This document shows positions 10,760-21,772 of a stretch of DNA of 60,000 nt, one piece after another (position 1 is the stretch's first letter; the number at the start of each line of letters is the position of its first letter). The position numbers and the translations under genes are program-made. This stretch comes from Takakia lepidozioides. Taxonomy: Eukaryota > Streptophyta > Takakiopsida > Takakiales > Takakiaceae. Where the stretch lies: NCBI GenBank assembly GCA_030704615.1, contig CM060734.1:52470042-52530041 (forward strand), in the 5' to 3' direction. Under the pieces are notes generated by a model. The model was not told where the DNA came from. It did no database searches and saw only the letters and a program-made list of their open reading frames with translations.

Positions 10760-11699
10760 ACTAACATCCGGAGGCTATGGACCTCTTTGCCCCTTTCTCG
10801 CCCTTTCCGCCTTTACATCTTTCAGCATCATTTGCTCGCACATCCCCAAACCTTCCATTCCACACACCTGCCGCGCATATGATGCAAGTGCGCGGATTTG
10901 ACATACATAACTCGGAAATTGACGTTGTAACAAAACGAACGACGACAAATGAGAGAAAGGGAGCCTATTCTCGCCTCTGCTAAAACCAATTCCGACTTTG
11001 TCGTCACTGGAATAACTTATGGCTCAACCAGATTGAGCCATATCTTTTGTAGACATGATAGTATAGAAACGTATAGCACACTACTTCCATATATCATTTT
11101 AGGAGAATATGAAACCGTTTTCTCTGTTTTTATTGGGGGGACTGTATTTTTTATATAAGTGGATGATTGGGTTTAAGAGTATGGTATCATATATTATTTG
11201 AAAAATAATGAAAAATATGTAAAATTTAAAATATGGATGGATTGCACTACATTCATCCATTTTAAAATGTCATTCATACATGTTATTGCCATGATACATA
11301 TGTACCCTAACCCTAAGAGAACCTTCATTTGTCTTTGTGTCTTCTTCTTGACCTGGATGCATTTGAACTTCGATTCACAATTTGCTTTGACACATTTGTC
11401 CAACATTATCATCTCAAAGTTACATTCTTACTTAACATACTTAGACTAACAAGTTTTTTACATCATAGAGTCCCGCTTAATTTACATGTAGTTGAATGTG
11501 GGATTTAGGGGTGTGGGGTCTGAATATGGAGGATGACGACAACTACTGAGAATATGGAAATGTTTTTTCTGTTTTGTTTTCAAATAATCTCTAACTTAGT
11601 TATGAGGAGACATTGTGTTTTATGAGGAAACATTGTGTGACATATGTGTTCTTGCACATTGTTACAACAATGTATATTCAACATAAGCTATTTACTTAT
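10760..11699. other. AT-rich spacer
   Basis: Low-complexity AT-rich DNA with short frames and many TATA-like strings. No gene is supported. Confidence 0.5.
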
Positions 11700-12230
11700 A
11701 CAAATGTGTATGCATTATGAACTTATAGCTGTACACTTAACATCCACTAAACTATGTCATATATTTTTATGATATATGTATGGAATATTGGCATCCAATG
11801 TAACGTTAACCCCACTTAGATGACATTCCTAAAGCAATTTTTTCCTACTTCCACATATGTGTATGGCTGAATGTGTAATGTGTTATACGCTTTTGACATT
11901 ATGTATGAAATATCAACATGTAGTGTAATACTGCCTACTTAAATGACACTTCTAAGGCAATTTTTGCACATTGTCTTCAATGTGGCTCAATGCTTGACAA
12001 TGTGTTATATATCTTTGTCAATGTCTATGAAATATCATCATGCAATACTAGCCCACTTACATGACACTCCCCAATCATATTTTGCATATATTTGCATATG
12101 TGTATGGATTAATGTTTGAGATGTATGAAATATGGGGATCGCCTATAGTACTAGTCCACTTAGTACTGGTCCACTTAAATGACACTTCTAAACCCACTAT
12201 TTACATATGTGCATAGCTTAATATACCAAA
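11700..12230. repeat. Degenerate tandem repeat, period about 120 bp
   Basis: The marker ATGACA(C/T)T with flanking CCACTTA recurs at 11820, 11943, 12061 and 12179, giving spacings of 123, 118 and 118 bp. Each unit also carries CATATGTG-TATGG-like and TATGAAATAT blocks. About four diverged satellite-like units. Confidence 0.7.
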
Positions 12231-12330
12231 ATATATCAAAATATATCAAAATATATCAAAATATATATTTTATACTATATATTATAAAATATATATGTTG
12301 ATATATTTTGATATATCAATTTTGATAGGG
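12226..12330. repeat. AT microsatellite (ATATATCAAA)n
   Basis: Repeats of AAAATATATC, then a palindromic AT run (TATAAAATATATATGTTG-like), followed by the inverse motif TTTTGATATATC. Able to fold on itself; no coding content. Confidence 0.75.
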
Positions 12331-12379
12331 CTACCATCCCCTTTCTGTAAATGTTTAAGAACAAAAAAAACTATGGCTC

Positions 12380-12580
12380 AATCTGGCGACGTGGTGGGTA
12401 GGGAGGCCCTCACGTGGCTGGGCGTGGGCGAGGAAGGTTGGGGGCAGGCGGGTCCCAAAGCCAGGCTTGTGCCCGCGTGGCGCTGAGAAGAGTCAACGGG
12501 GAGGAGGGCGAGGGCTCTGCGCCAACGTGGCACGGAGTATGTGGCAGGGCGGACAGTTTTTGCCCGGGCATCCCCCGCAC
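12380..12580. other. GC-rich patch
   Basis: About 200 bp of strikingly G-rich sequence (GTGGGCGAGGAAGGTTGGGG and similar) abuts the AT microsatellite. It has two overlapping short frames without recognisable motifs and differs sharply in composition from both flanks. Confidence 0.5.
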
Positions 12581-14427
12581 TAGGTATCCCTTTTAGTGTC
12601 TAGGAGATAGTGCCGAGGGTGGGCCACTTGCACTACCCTACACCCAATAATATAGCCACTCGTACCCCTTTTCAAAATCCTTAAAACAAACTCTGTTCGA
12701 GACCACAAGTTACGTGAGGGGGAATGCCCGTGTCATGGTTTTAGTCATGGTTATCTAGAATTACCTACTTCTAGTTAACTAGGATATTTTAGATATTTAT
12801 ATTTATATTTTGTGTGTTGGGACTTCATTTGGTCTCACATGCCAAGTGAGGTGTCGAGCCTCACTTGGGACATGGGGATAGGTTTTCCCCTTGTGAGGAT
12901 GGAGGAGGCTCATCTTCTTGTAGTTGAGCCTCCGTGAGCCTCTCTCACCTCCATAGCTCTAGGTATTGAGAGGGAGTGTGGTGAGGGATTTGTAGGGTGG
13001 ATTCCCTTAGCAAGGGTGCCCTTGGCTTGACTTACTTTATGTGATTGAGTGGATTCATGAGTGGAGGGTTTCCATTATGTTCACTTTCGTTATCACTACA
13101 AGAAGATGACCTTATGCTTGTGAGTGCGGAGTGTAAGGATTGGTTTTGTACTTGTGTTGGTGTACACCAAGGAGTGAGAGAGCTAGGAAAAGTTCAGGTA
13201 TCTCACAAGGCTTGCAAGGTGTTGCAAGGGAGAGTGTGTTTGCATTGCATCAAGGAGGTGGAGAGCTCAAGGAGAGAGCTCTTGAGTTACAAGACTTTGC
13301 AAGTATTGCAGGGAGAAAGTCTTGTGTTGAAAGTTTGAGAAGAATGAGCGTCATCTCTTGTATCTTAAGTGTTGTGACAACCATTTGCCAAGGAAGTGGC
13401 TTCTATGGTGAAGAGAATGCATTGAGGGTTTGTAGAAGCATTATTGTGCACCAAGGGTTTGAGAGCTTGGAAAAGAGCTCTTGCATCACAAGAGAAGCGT
13501 CTTGTATGTGAAGAAGATAGACAGTAGGGTTTCAAGAGCAAGCTCTAGTTGTTCATGGTGTGAAAGAGAAGCCAAAAAGCGGCACATGCTTGGGTTAGAA
13601 ACACCATAGAAGGAGTACAACAAGGATAGCTTGAGGAGCATTGAGTAGCTCAAGAGAAGCTAAGAAGTGGTTGTTTTATCCATGGTGAAATGAAGCCAAG
13701 TGGGGTTTCGTTTGGTTGACAAACAAGCAAGCTAAGGCGCTAGAAGGGAGTGCTTTTGCTAGTTCTATGAGTTATTGGATTGCTCTTGGTGAAGCAAGTG
13801 GTTGACCAAGCAAGTGGCGCATGTGTGGAGCATGCTTTCTAAGTGCGGCTTCCAACTTCAAGCTTGAGGAGATCTAGAAGAGAACAAGTTCATTCCTTTG
13901 TGTATGAGGTGATGCTTATGTGGAGCATGTTTTCAGCCCATTGAGGCTTCTATTTTCAAGCCTTGGAGAGCAAGAAGAAAGGAAAAGGGCTGGTTTCCAC
14001 TTAGGTGAAGGAAAAGCACTTGTAGAGTACATGTTTGAGTTGGGGTTTCAACCTTAAGCTTGAGGAGAGCACGACTCTTGAGCTAGCAAGTGAATGGACT
14101 TGAATCTTCTTCTTTGCATGAGATGGAGATGTATTGATGCTTGGAGAAGCAACACATAGAAGCCAAGAATGAAGCATGTGTGTGGATGGCCAAAGGAGAG
14201 CACATGAATGAGTGCAAGACTTGGTTGTTTGTCAAATGAGGTAAAAAAAGCTTGATTCTTGAGCTCCAAAGAGAAGTGAAGCTTGTTGTGTGGCAAATGC
14301 ATTGCTAGGTGAGATGGAATCAAGCTTGGTTGTGGCTTGAGGTGAAGAAGATCAAGGTAGTTTGCCTTGGTATCTCATAAAAGTCATGGATGCTTGAGGA
14401 GAGCAAGCATGAAGCTCAAGGAAGCCC

Positions 14428-14500
14428 AAACCCTAGCTTGGAATGCACAAACCCTAGCATGGGATGCACAAACCCTAACATGAGATGCACATGAAACCCT
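14428..14500. repeat. 21-bp repeat carrying telomere-like AAACCCTA
   Basis: AAACCCTA followed by an (A/G)GATGCAC-type tail starts at 14428, 14449 and 14470 (period 21 bp), with a fourth, looser copy at 14494. The core matches the plant telomere word but the unit is not a telomere array. Confidence 0.8.
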
Positions 14501-14751
14501 AGGTTCATGGCACCAAAGTGTAGGAACCGTCACCGTAGTCTGGGAACCATCACCAAGGTGTGGGAACGGTCACTATAGGCTAGGAACATAGTGACATATA
14601 AAGACAATATAGGGCTTTTGGAGGATTTTCAAAGGCATTTTGGAGGATTGTTTGGGGGATCTTTGGGGTCCTTTGGGGAGCTTTTGGAAGACATTCTGAG
14701 GAGCTTTTGTAAGGCTCTTTAAAGAGCTCTTGAAGAGGTATTTGGATGACT

Positions 14752-14957
14752 GTTTGGAGGACTATTTGCGGTCCTTGAAGGCCAAGTTTTGGCAAGTTTT
14801 TGGAGCCTTTGGAGGGCTATGTGGAGAACCATTTGGGGTCTTTGAAGGCCAATATTTGGCAAGTTTTTGGAGCCTTTGGAAGGCTATTTGAAGGACTATT
14901 TGGGATCCTTGAGGACCAAGATTTGGCAGGCTCTTGGGGCCTTGGTGTACTGTTTGG
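14752..14957. repeat. 67-bp minisatellite, three units
   Basis: GGCAAG/GGCAGG...TTGG landmarks begin at 14791, 14858 and 14925, an exact 67-bp period. Upstream (14600-14750) looser copies of TTTGGAGGA and TTTTGGGG-type words extend the array. Such minisatellites are common in long LTRs and leaders. Confidence 0.8.
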
Positions 14958-15648
14958 AGTACCATTGTCCAAGCTTTGGAAGTCTTAGTGAGATTGTTTG
15001 AGAGACATCTTGAGGGCTCTTAGAGAGTTATTTGAGAGATCCTTGAAAGGTCTTGTCTATTGCTTAAGTAAAAGAGTGTGGAAATAGGGTAGTGGGATGA
15101 GAGCATGTTGTAATAGGAATTGCTTTAGTCTCTCTTCCTTGTAGTCTTCCATCCTCTCTGTAGGCCAAAACCTTTCCGTAGGTGGAGGCAAGAATCATTC
15201 CGGGTTTGGGCTGGGATGTCCTGCAGGAGTGACACTGTGGAGTGTTTTTGGTGTGGGGGAGTTACTGTTTTGATTTTTTTGTTTTTGGATCCCCTCCACA
15301 CCTGCATGCTTGACTGTGCGCCATGTTAGTTTTGTGTGGGCGCTTGTTTTCATAGGAGGTTGATCCAGATTTGATCACCGGTCAATCCTAGAGCGTGCTG
15401 TCGGTGGTGAGGCTGGGGTGATGACCAGTTAGACCATCATTGTTTTCTTATGATGAGGCTGGGTTGATGACCAGCAGACCATATGAGTGCTTGCGGTGGA
15501 TGCGGGTGCAGATACAGGTCTACATTAGAAACCTATTATTCCTGCTTGAACTAGTAGCCACAACAGGTTCTGTACTCGATTACCTTGTAGAAAGTGGGGA
15601 TTAGAGATAGGTTGACAACCGGTTTGAGTGTGAGTTTTCATCACGGAG

Positions 15649-17275
15649 GTGCCACTAGTTGCTGAGGAGAGTACCGGTACGAGCACTAGCGATCCTAGTG
15701 GGTATACAAGACGAGGTGTGCGGTTTAGGCCACCTTCACCTTCAGTGTCTTCTGAGGAAGGTTCAGACTCAGAGTTAGGAGGATTCTCGCCGAGGGTGCA
15801 AGCTATTTCCGTGCCATTGTTTGTGGGATACGATGGAGGAAATGTATGGAGCTACTAAGGGGCCACGTCGGTACTCTGGAGCTGTGGGCACCATCGAGCT
15901 TGATGATTTCATACAGGAGTTTGATAGTTGGTGTGATTTGCAGCAGATGCGTAATCCACAACTGTTTACGCCTTTTATGGCGTGGAAGGGGTTGTTTCAG
16001 CACCTTGAGGGGCCGCCTATGGATGACTATCATGAGTTTAGGCGGGGAAATGAGGTGGAGATTGATGAGTGACAACAATATTGGTCACCTACCTATGTTT
16101 CCATCACTAGAGGCACAAGGGCAGCGGCGATACCAACATCAACACCAGCATCCCCAACTGCAAGCACTAGTAGTGCGACAAGTAAAGATGGAGCTGGGAA
16201 ATCCACTCAAGCTCCTGTTGCAGCACATGCACCCATGCCTGCCTTAAACCCAGTTGTGGAGTTCTTCGAGGAGTTGAGGAGAAACTACCAGGGGATAAGG
16301 ACGGAGAAATTGCGGAGCTTGCAAGAGTTCCAGCGCAAGCCTACTGAGAGTTTGAGGGAGGCTTACACGCACATGAGGCGATTGATAAATGTAACCCAAT
16401 GGGTTACGGAAGCTCAAGCAGTCCAATTTTGATATGGGATATTGGTCAAGGAGCTGAGGAGAAGGGTGCGGGATGCAATTCTCCTACAAGTGGACCAACC
16501 CACCTTAGCAAACGTGTTTTTGCTGGCAGAGCGGATAGAGCTCAATATGGTGGAGGAGTGAGTGGTCATGGTGGGGTTTGGTAAAGAGACACAACGAAGT
16601 GGGGCTCCTAGCCAACAACAACCACTACCCCAACGTGCTCAAGGCAACAAGGGGGCTCAGGCGAAGCCCAGGGAAGGACAGAGAGGATCTCAATTGCAGA
16701 GGTCACTTCCTTCATTCTCAGGCCAACAACAGTCGGGTGTGACATGTTGGGATTGTGGAGGATCCCATGTCAAGAAGGATTGCCCGGAGAGAGGCAAAGG
16801 GCCGGCATAGGCACAACCTACACAACTACAGTGTGGGCATTGTTGAAAGTATGGGCATGAGGAGGCCCATTGTTATGGCTTGCATCATGAGCTACGGCCA
16901 GGCTAGTTCCAAAGGAACAATGGTGGCCGATGACGAGGCAATGTAGTCCCGAGAGGTAGAGGAGGCAGAGGTTGGGGTGGAGGTCGTAACCAAAACCAAA
17001 GAGCACATGGTCAGGGTCAAGGTCATGACTAAGGCATGGTGGATAGACTTGCCCAGCTAGAGCAACGTCTTGCTGCCATGTCCACTACTCATGTTGCACC
17101 AGCTCCAAGGCTTGAGGTTCAAGCCCCACCTACACAACCTCCTATGCCTAGGGAAGACCAGATTGGTATGGGCTTCATGTGTGGAGCCGCACCTGCAGGG
17201 CCATTGCATGTATTGGACTCTGCTGCTGCTGTCACTTGAGCAGCAACGCGTGCTCCTAAGCCAAGAGGAGCGGAT
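15649..17275 (+). pseudogene. Gag polyprotein with two zinc knuckles (methyltransferase Gypsy)
   Basis: Several consecutive frames, broken by stops and shifts, encode a retrotransposon gag. The capsid-like part includes DDFIQEFDSWCDLQQMRN (about 15900-15955) and ELRRNYQGIRTEKLRSLQEF (16272 onward). A first zinc knuckle CWDCGGSHVKKDC (CX2CX4HX4C) lies near 16744-16785. A second knuckle, C-G-H-C...K-Y-G-H-E-E-A-H-C, lies near 16837-16876 and is interrupted by a TGA at its fifth position. Many of the stops are TGA or TAG where Arg or Gln codons would be expected, consistent with C-to-T decay of methylated cytosines (inference). Confidence 0.8.
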
Positions 17276-18270
17276 GTGGATTTTGATCCACAAAGGGGGG
17301 AAGCGAATCGTCAGACAAGGCTTCCACAGTCCTTTACACTGGCTGAGACAGTGCCACCTACGCCATCAATGGCACCCGCTCGCCCAAGTGTGTCAGAGGT
17401 AGAGCCACGAATACCATTGGGGAAAGTTGGTGTGGCTCAGGAAATGCCAGTGGGTGGTGATGTAAAACAAGGTGCAGCCAGTACATTGTTGAGGGCGGCT
17501 ACGGCGGTTTGCCAAGCTCCATTATTTTCTGCAATGACCATTGCAATGCCGAGGATTCGGCCAGCTGCTGTGTTCAGACTAGCAGCTAGACTCTATGAGA
17601 GTGGTGATGCATCGGCACTATCTGCGAAGATAGCAGATAAGGTGCAGTCTATGGATGCTTTGGATTCAAGGGTGAAGTCAGCCACAGCTGCGTCATGGCA
17701 AGCGGCAGCTGCAAGGTTGCAGGAGTTGCCAGCTAGACCAGCCATTGAGCGTAGTATGGTGACTCCTGGGGTAGTTCTAGTGGACAATCAGGATGATGTG
17801 TTTCAGTTAGGTGGCCCAGCCGGGAGGAGGTATAAGCCACTACGGGTCTTGTTGGACTCGGGAGCACAACCATTGATGTTGGGGAAAGCAACAATTGTAG
17901 GCTTGGGCCTTACAGAGGCGGATTTGGAGCCTTGCCCTTTCCAAATTCAAACATCTTTGGGTGGTTCAGAGAAGGCGCGAGGGATTACACGCCATGAGCT
18001 CTTCATTCGATTGCAGCCGGATCATCCTACGGACGGCTCAGTCATGAGAGCTAAAGCCATTGTTACGGACGCGATGTCCTATGATGTGCTTGTTGGTGGG
18101 GTTGTGTTGTACCATATGGGCTTTACTTTGGACTTTTGGGAGGAAACGACATCCTACAGGCCGGAATGGCAGTCAGGGGACGGTCGACGTGCACTGCCTC
18201 CAGTGCGGTTTATTGGGAATATAGCGGTGGATCATAGGAACATGATGCCCACATTGGCTGCATTCTCAGG
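17276..18270 (+). pseudogene. Retropepsin-like protease region (methyltransferase Gypsy)
   Basis: A long open frame begins with an alanine-rich linker. It then encodes LRVLLDSGAQPLMLGKA (about 17845-17890) with the catalytic DSG triplet, and AIVTDAMSYDVLVGG, the usual second strand of retropepsins ending before a GxxxLxxxG turn. The DSG site is intact. The frame shifts near 18270, after which the coding sequence runs on into the methyltransferase region. Confidence 0.82.
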
Positions 18271-18534
18271 GGTGGTGGCTTGGGGTTGGAAGAAAATAGC
18301 CATGCAGATGATAGGCCACCACCTGATGAGGACAAACAATTGGCATATAAGGCTGATTTGCTTCCTCATGTGTCTGTTCATATTCCACTGTGGGGTACAG
18401 TTGGGAATTTGCATCGAGTAGCAGACGAGTGTGTGCACCAAGCATGGCAGGAGGCCTATCCATCGGTAGGTGAAGGGAGTTCAATTACATCACCTGGACC
18501 TCCTCAATTAGCTCCATTGGACACAGTGCCTAAT

Positions 18535-19500
18535 ATCTGGCAACAACCTGACTTAGGCATTTGTTTGCTAGACATGTTTGGAGGCATGAGCACTGGGCTT
18601 GCAGGAGTGTTGCAAGCAGGAATCAAAGTACGCAAGTACTTGTATGTGGAGAAGGATGAGATTGCTCGGCGTGTCTCCATGCGCCATGTTGCCTTGCTCA
18701 CACATCAATATCCTGAGTTGTTGCCTCTCTCAGCAATTCAAGGGTACCAAAAGACACCTTGCCAGCAGACATTACCATGCTGGGGGCGGAGGATTTGCGG
18801 CATGATCCCATCGACTTGGTGATAGGAGGGTGGCCTTGCCAATGACATTCACCCGCAGGTCATGGTAATGGTTTGCAAGATGCACGATCACATCTGTTTT
18901 GGGAGATGCTGCGAGTGTTGCGTGACTTGCAGGTGAGGCAAGTGCAACCTCCAGCTTACATCCTGGAGAACATTTCTCTCATGGGAGATTCTCGGGCCAG
19001 GGTTATGGTCAGTGTACATCAGATCCGGTCATGGATTGGACCAGTTGTATTGTTGGATGCAGCTGCAGTGGGTTCACGGGCATATAGGCCTAGGTTGTGG
19101 TGGACCAATCTTGCACCACTAGAGTTGCTCAGAGAGCATATGATTCCATTCAACGGCCACCCAACCTCACGGTTGAGGGCATTTTGGACCAAGGGAGGCA
19201 ACCACAGAGAGTGCGACATGATGATCGTCCACCTTTGGCAGTGGTCAATCGAGTGGGGCAGCCACGTGCAGCCTTGCCTACACTCATGAGCTTTCCCTCG
19301 TCTCATGCTTTGCGAGACAATGGTCCTGGGTTGATTTGGGACAGTGTGCTACAACAATTGGTGGAGCCCAATGCGGATGAGCGAGAGCGGACAATGGGAT
19401 TTGCCACGGGCACTACAGCTGTGCCAGCTCTGTCAGAGGCATCACGACGTCAGGTGTTGGGTCAGGCAATGGATCTCAATTGCTTGACATGGGTCATTGG
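18535..19500 (+). pseudogene. Cytosine-5 DNA methyltransferase domain inside Gypsy pol
   Basis: Motif I is LLDMFGGMSTGLAGV (from 18568), followed by YLYVEKDEIARR (motif II, acidic SAM-binding residue). Motif IV is GGWPCQ with the catalytic Cys codon at 18837-18839. Motif VI is YILENI (about 18957). SRAYRPRLWWTN (about 19074) corresponds to motif VIII. RERTMGFATG and SRRQVLGQAMDLN (19383-19485) correspond to the IX/X end. The motif order I-IV-VI-VIII-X is canonical, unlike the rearranged order of plant DRM enzymes, and the C-terminal words resemble DNMT3-type enzymes (inference). Frameshifts near 18750-18768 and 19130, and a TGA at 18843-18845 directly after PCQ, disable this copy. The enzyme family transfers a methyl group from S-adenosylmethionine to cytosine C5. 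Confidence 0.88.
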
Positions 19501-21095
19501 CTTGTGTATGGCTGAGCAACGGAGATTGCAAGCATTGGTGGCTACTTCCGCTCTCCCATTGGATATTGCATCATCTCTGCCAACCGGGACGGTGGAGGCA
19601 GTGAGTGGGGGCGAGCACAAGATCATGGGGTGCAAACACCCATGGCAGATGTGGGATGAGATGCGCAAAGAGAGAGCCATTGGATCTCTCAAGCAGCAGT
19701 ATGAGGAGTCGGGAGAGCCATACACTGAGGATCAGTTGGAGGCCAAGGTGGCTAAGGTTTTTGAAGAGGTTGAAGATGTTTCTTCCCCAGAGGATATTCT
19801 TAAGGTGGCTATGGCGGAGCAAGTGGAGGCTACGCCACAGTCAGGATGGGCGAACAAGGCCCAAGAGGTTGCTATCTAGCAACCAAAAGATGCGTCTCCT
19901 ACCTCCAAGCCTGGTGTACCCAAGGTTGTAGTCACTGAGGACAATTGGGAACCAGATGTTGGACCTACAGTCACCGGAGGAGAGAGACGGAAGATTCGGC
20001 GATTTCTAAGGGCTTATAGAAATTGTTTTGCCTTTGGATTGAAGGATTTGGGGAGTTTGAAGGGTCAAGAGATTCGTATTGATTTGGCAAGTGACACGCC
20101 AATCTTTCGAAGGCCCTACCGGTATAGTAACATGGAGAGGTCATTGATCCAGTCACGGACTATGGAGTTGTTCGAAGTTGGATTGGTGGAGTTGTCAGGC
20201 GGGGAGTATGCCTCGGCAACGGTGATGCCAGCTAAGAAGGATATCTATGGCAATTGGACAGAAAGAAAGATGTGTGGGGACTATCGTCCTGTGAACCGTC
20301 AGACTAAGTCTGATAGATATGCCATGCCAACTCCAGAGGAGATCTTTGATGCCATTGGGCATGCAAAGGTGTTTAGCACATTGGACTTGCAATTCGGTTA
20401 CCACCAGTTGCCAATCAAAGAGGCTGACAAGCAAAAGACGACATTCTAGGGGATTGACCAACATGTGAAGGATTGCTTGTACCAATGGCGGTTCCTACCG
20501 TTTGGGTTGAAGAATGCTCCTACAGAGTTTCAGAGGGTCATGGATATGATTCTTGCGGGGCTAGACTTCGCCCGGTGCTACATTGATGACATCATCATCT
20601 TTAGTGCTACGATTGAGGAGCACGAGAGACACCTTCAAATGGTGTTTGAGCGCTTGAGAGCGCACGGGTTGAAACTGCACCCCGGAAAGTGCAAGTTCTT
20701 CCATAATCAGATTGAGTATCTGGGCCACATGATATACCCTAGAGGATTGGGTGTTCAACAGACAAAGGTGGAGGGCATTGCATGCATTCCACGCCCCATG
20801 GATGTGAGCAGAGTTCGTGCTTTCATGGGATTGACAAACTATTATCGACGGTTTGTCAAGGGATTTAGCAGCATTGCAAATGCTCTTACCAAGTTGACCA
20901 AGGTGAGTCAGGAGTGGCAGTGGGGGGAGGAGCAGGAGGAAGCATTTGAGGAACTCAAGGCTCGATTGACTTCTGCACCTATTCTGAGGCGCCCTATTCG
21001 GGGCGACCTTTCCAGCTACATACGGATTGGAGTATGCTGGGGATTGGAGCAGTGCTCACGCATGTGGATGATGAGGGAAGATAGTTCGTAGTGGC
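19500..21095 (+). pseudogene. Reverse transcriptase and partial RNase H (methyltransferase Gypsy)
   Basis: After an acidic linker (to about 19880) the RT begins near 19985. Recognisable parts are VGLVELSGGEYASATVMPAKK, MCGDYRPVNRQTKSD, KVFSTLDLQFGYHQLP, FLPFGLKNAPTEFQRVMD and the catalytic CYIDDIIIFS (YxDD type, about 20578-20607). The thumb and connection follow (FMGLTNYYRRFVKGFS). A TAG at 20447 interrupts the frame. RNase H starts (IGAVLTHVDDEG, in shifted frame) and stops near 21095, where the nested minus-strand element begins. The domain set is that of Ty3/Gypsy pol. Confidence 0.9.
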
Positions 21096-21137
21096 ATATG
21101 TCGAGTTCTTCGAGGAGCGGTAAAATCTTGGACTTGC

Positions 21138-21686
21138 TTAGAGTTGGAGAAAATCCAGAATCCGGCGAATGATACATGCCAAGTATTCGGCTCTTCGTTC
21201 TTGACTCAAATGATTTATAGGTCCCTCCAACCATCGATAGTGTCCAACATCTTGAACTTGGGACCACGCAGTGATTTGAGCATTCTGATTTTTTAAGTTG
21301 CCTTCAAACATGATTTCGTTGCCCTCTGGGTCCGAAGCCTCAACCTCCAACAGAATTATCAAACTTCGAGTAGGCTCCACTTGTCGTCGTACGAGGTCCA
21401 GACGAGGAAGTACGCGTCGCATTGGTGGCCCATTGTCTCGAGAGCGTCGGCGTGATGTTGAAGGTCGTGAGAGTCGGAACGGCTGATCTGGTAGCTGGGT
21501 AAGCGACAACTCCAATGTATCTGGTTCTTGTGACTCCATGCTGCCAATACAAGATGCAAGAGTGCTGGAAGTGTAGCTATATATACTGATGTGTGGTGCT
21601 CCTCCCTCCTTAGCGTGTATCAGGTACATTGAATGTGGAGTCTTCTCCTTGAAGCTAGCTTGGCTGACATCATTGTGACGTCTCAT
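21138..21686 (-). CDS. Intact ORF of unknown function 3' of nested pol
   Basis: A 182-codon frame lies downstream of the chromodomain, in the sense of the nested element, and is the only long unbroken frame of that element. A TATA box (AGTATATATAGC) sits on the minus strand at about 21575-21586. The first Met behind it (MESQEPDTLELS, about 21539) would give a shorter protein of about 133 residues. It is rich in Arg/Ser early (STSRRRSRDN), then has ILLEVEASDPEGNEIMFEG and HYRWLEGPINHLSQERRAEY. I recognise no family; it may be a gag-like or accessory protein of a third element. Confidence 0.4.
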   Translation of the reverse strand: MRRHNDVSQASFKEKTPHSMYLIHAKEGGAPHISIYSYTSSTLASCIGSMESQEPDTLELSLTQLPDQPFRLSRPSTSRRRSRDNGPPMRRVLPRLDLVRRQVEPTRSLIILLEVEASDPEGNEIMFEGNLKNQNAQITAWSQVQDVGHYRWLEGPINHLSQERRAEYLACIIRRILDFLQL

Positions 21687-21772
21687 TGACGTGTAGCTCA
21701 GGGCTTAGGTGGATATCGTTGATGAAACGCTTGGACTTTGTCAGAGGCATTGACGAGGTTGGATGAAGGTTC

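Larger units (their letters stand above)
12713..15600 (+). repeat. LTR-like / leader region upstream of Gypsy gag
   Basis: A purine run (GAGGGGGAA, from about 12714) precedes TGTCATGG at 12731, resembling a polypurine tract plus LTR start. The stretch to about 15.6 kb has no gene, contains GC/AG-rich repeated words shared with 8130-8480, and ends just before gag. I could not identify a matching 3' LTR or a tRNA primer site, so the LTR boundaries are tentative. Confidence 0.4.

Noticed and set aside
14428-14500. Interstitial telomere
   Set aside because: The AAACCCTA words are spaced by unrelated sequence with a 21-bp period, so it is an ordinary tandem repeat.
12731-15600. Definite 5' LTR of the methyltransferase Gypsy element
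   Set aside because: Its start does not clearly match the candidate 3' LTR start near 28390 and no primer-binding site was found; reported only as LTR-like.
21100-21720. 3' LTR of the nested chromovirus
   Set aside because: Apart from a TATA box it shows no similarity to the LTR-like region at 26240-26880.
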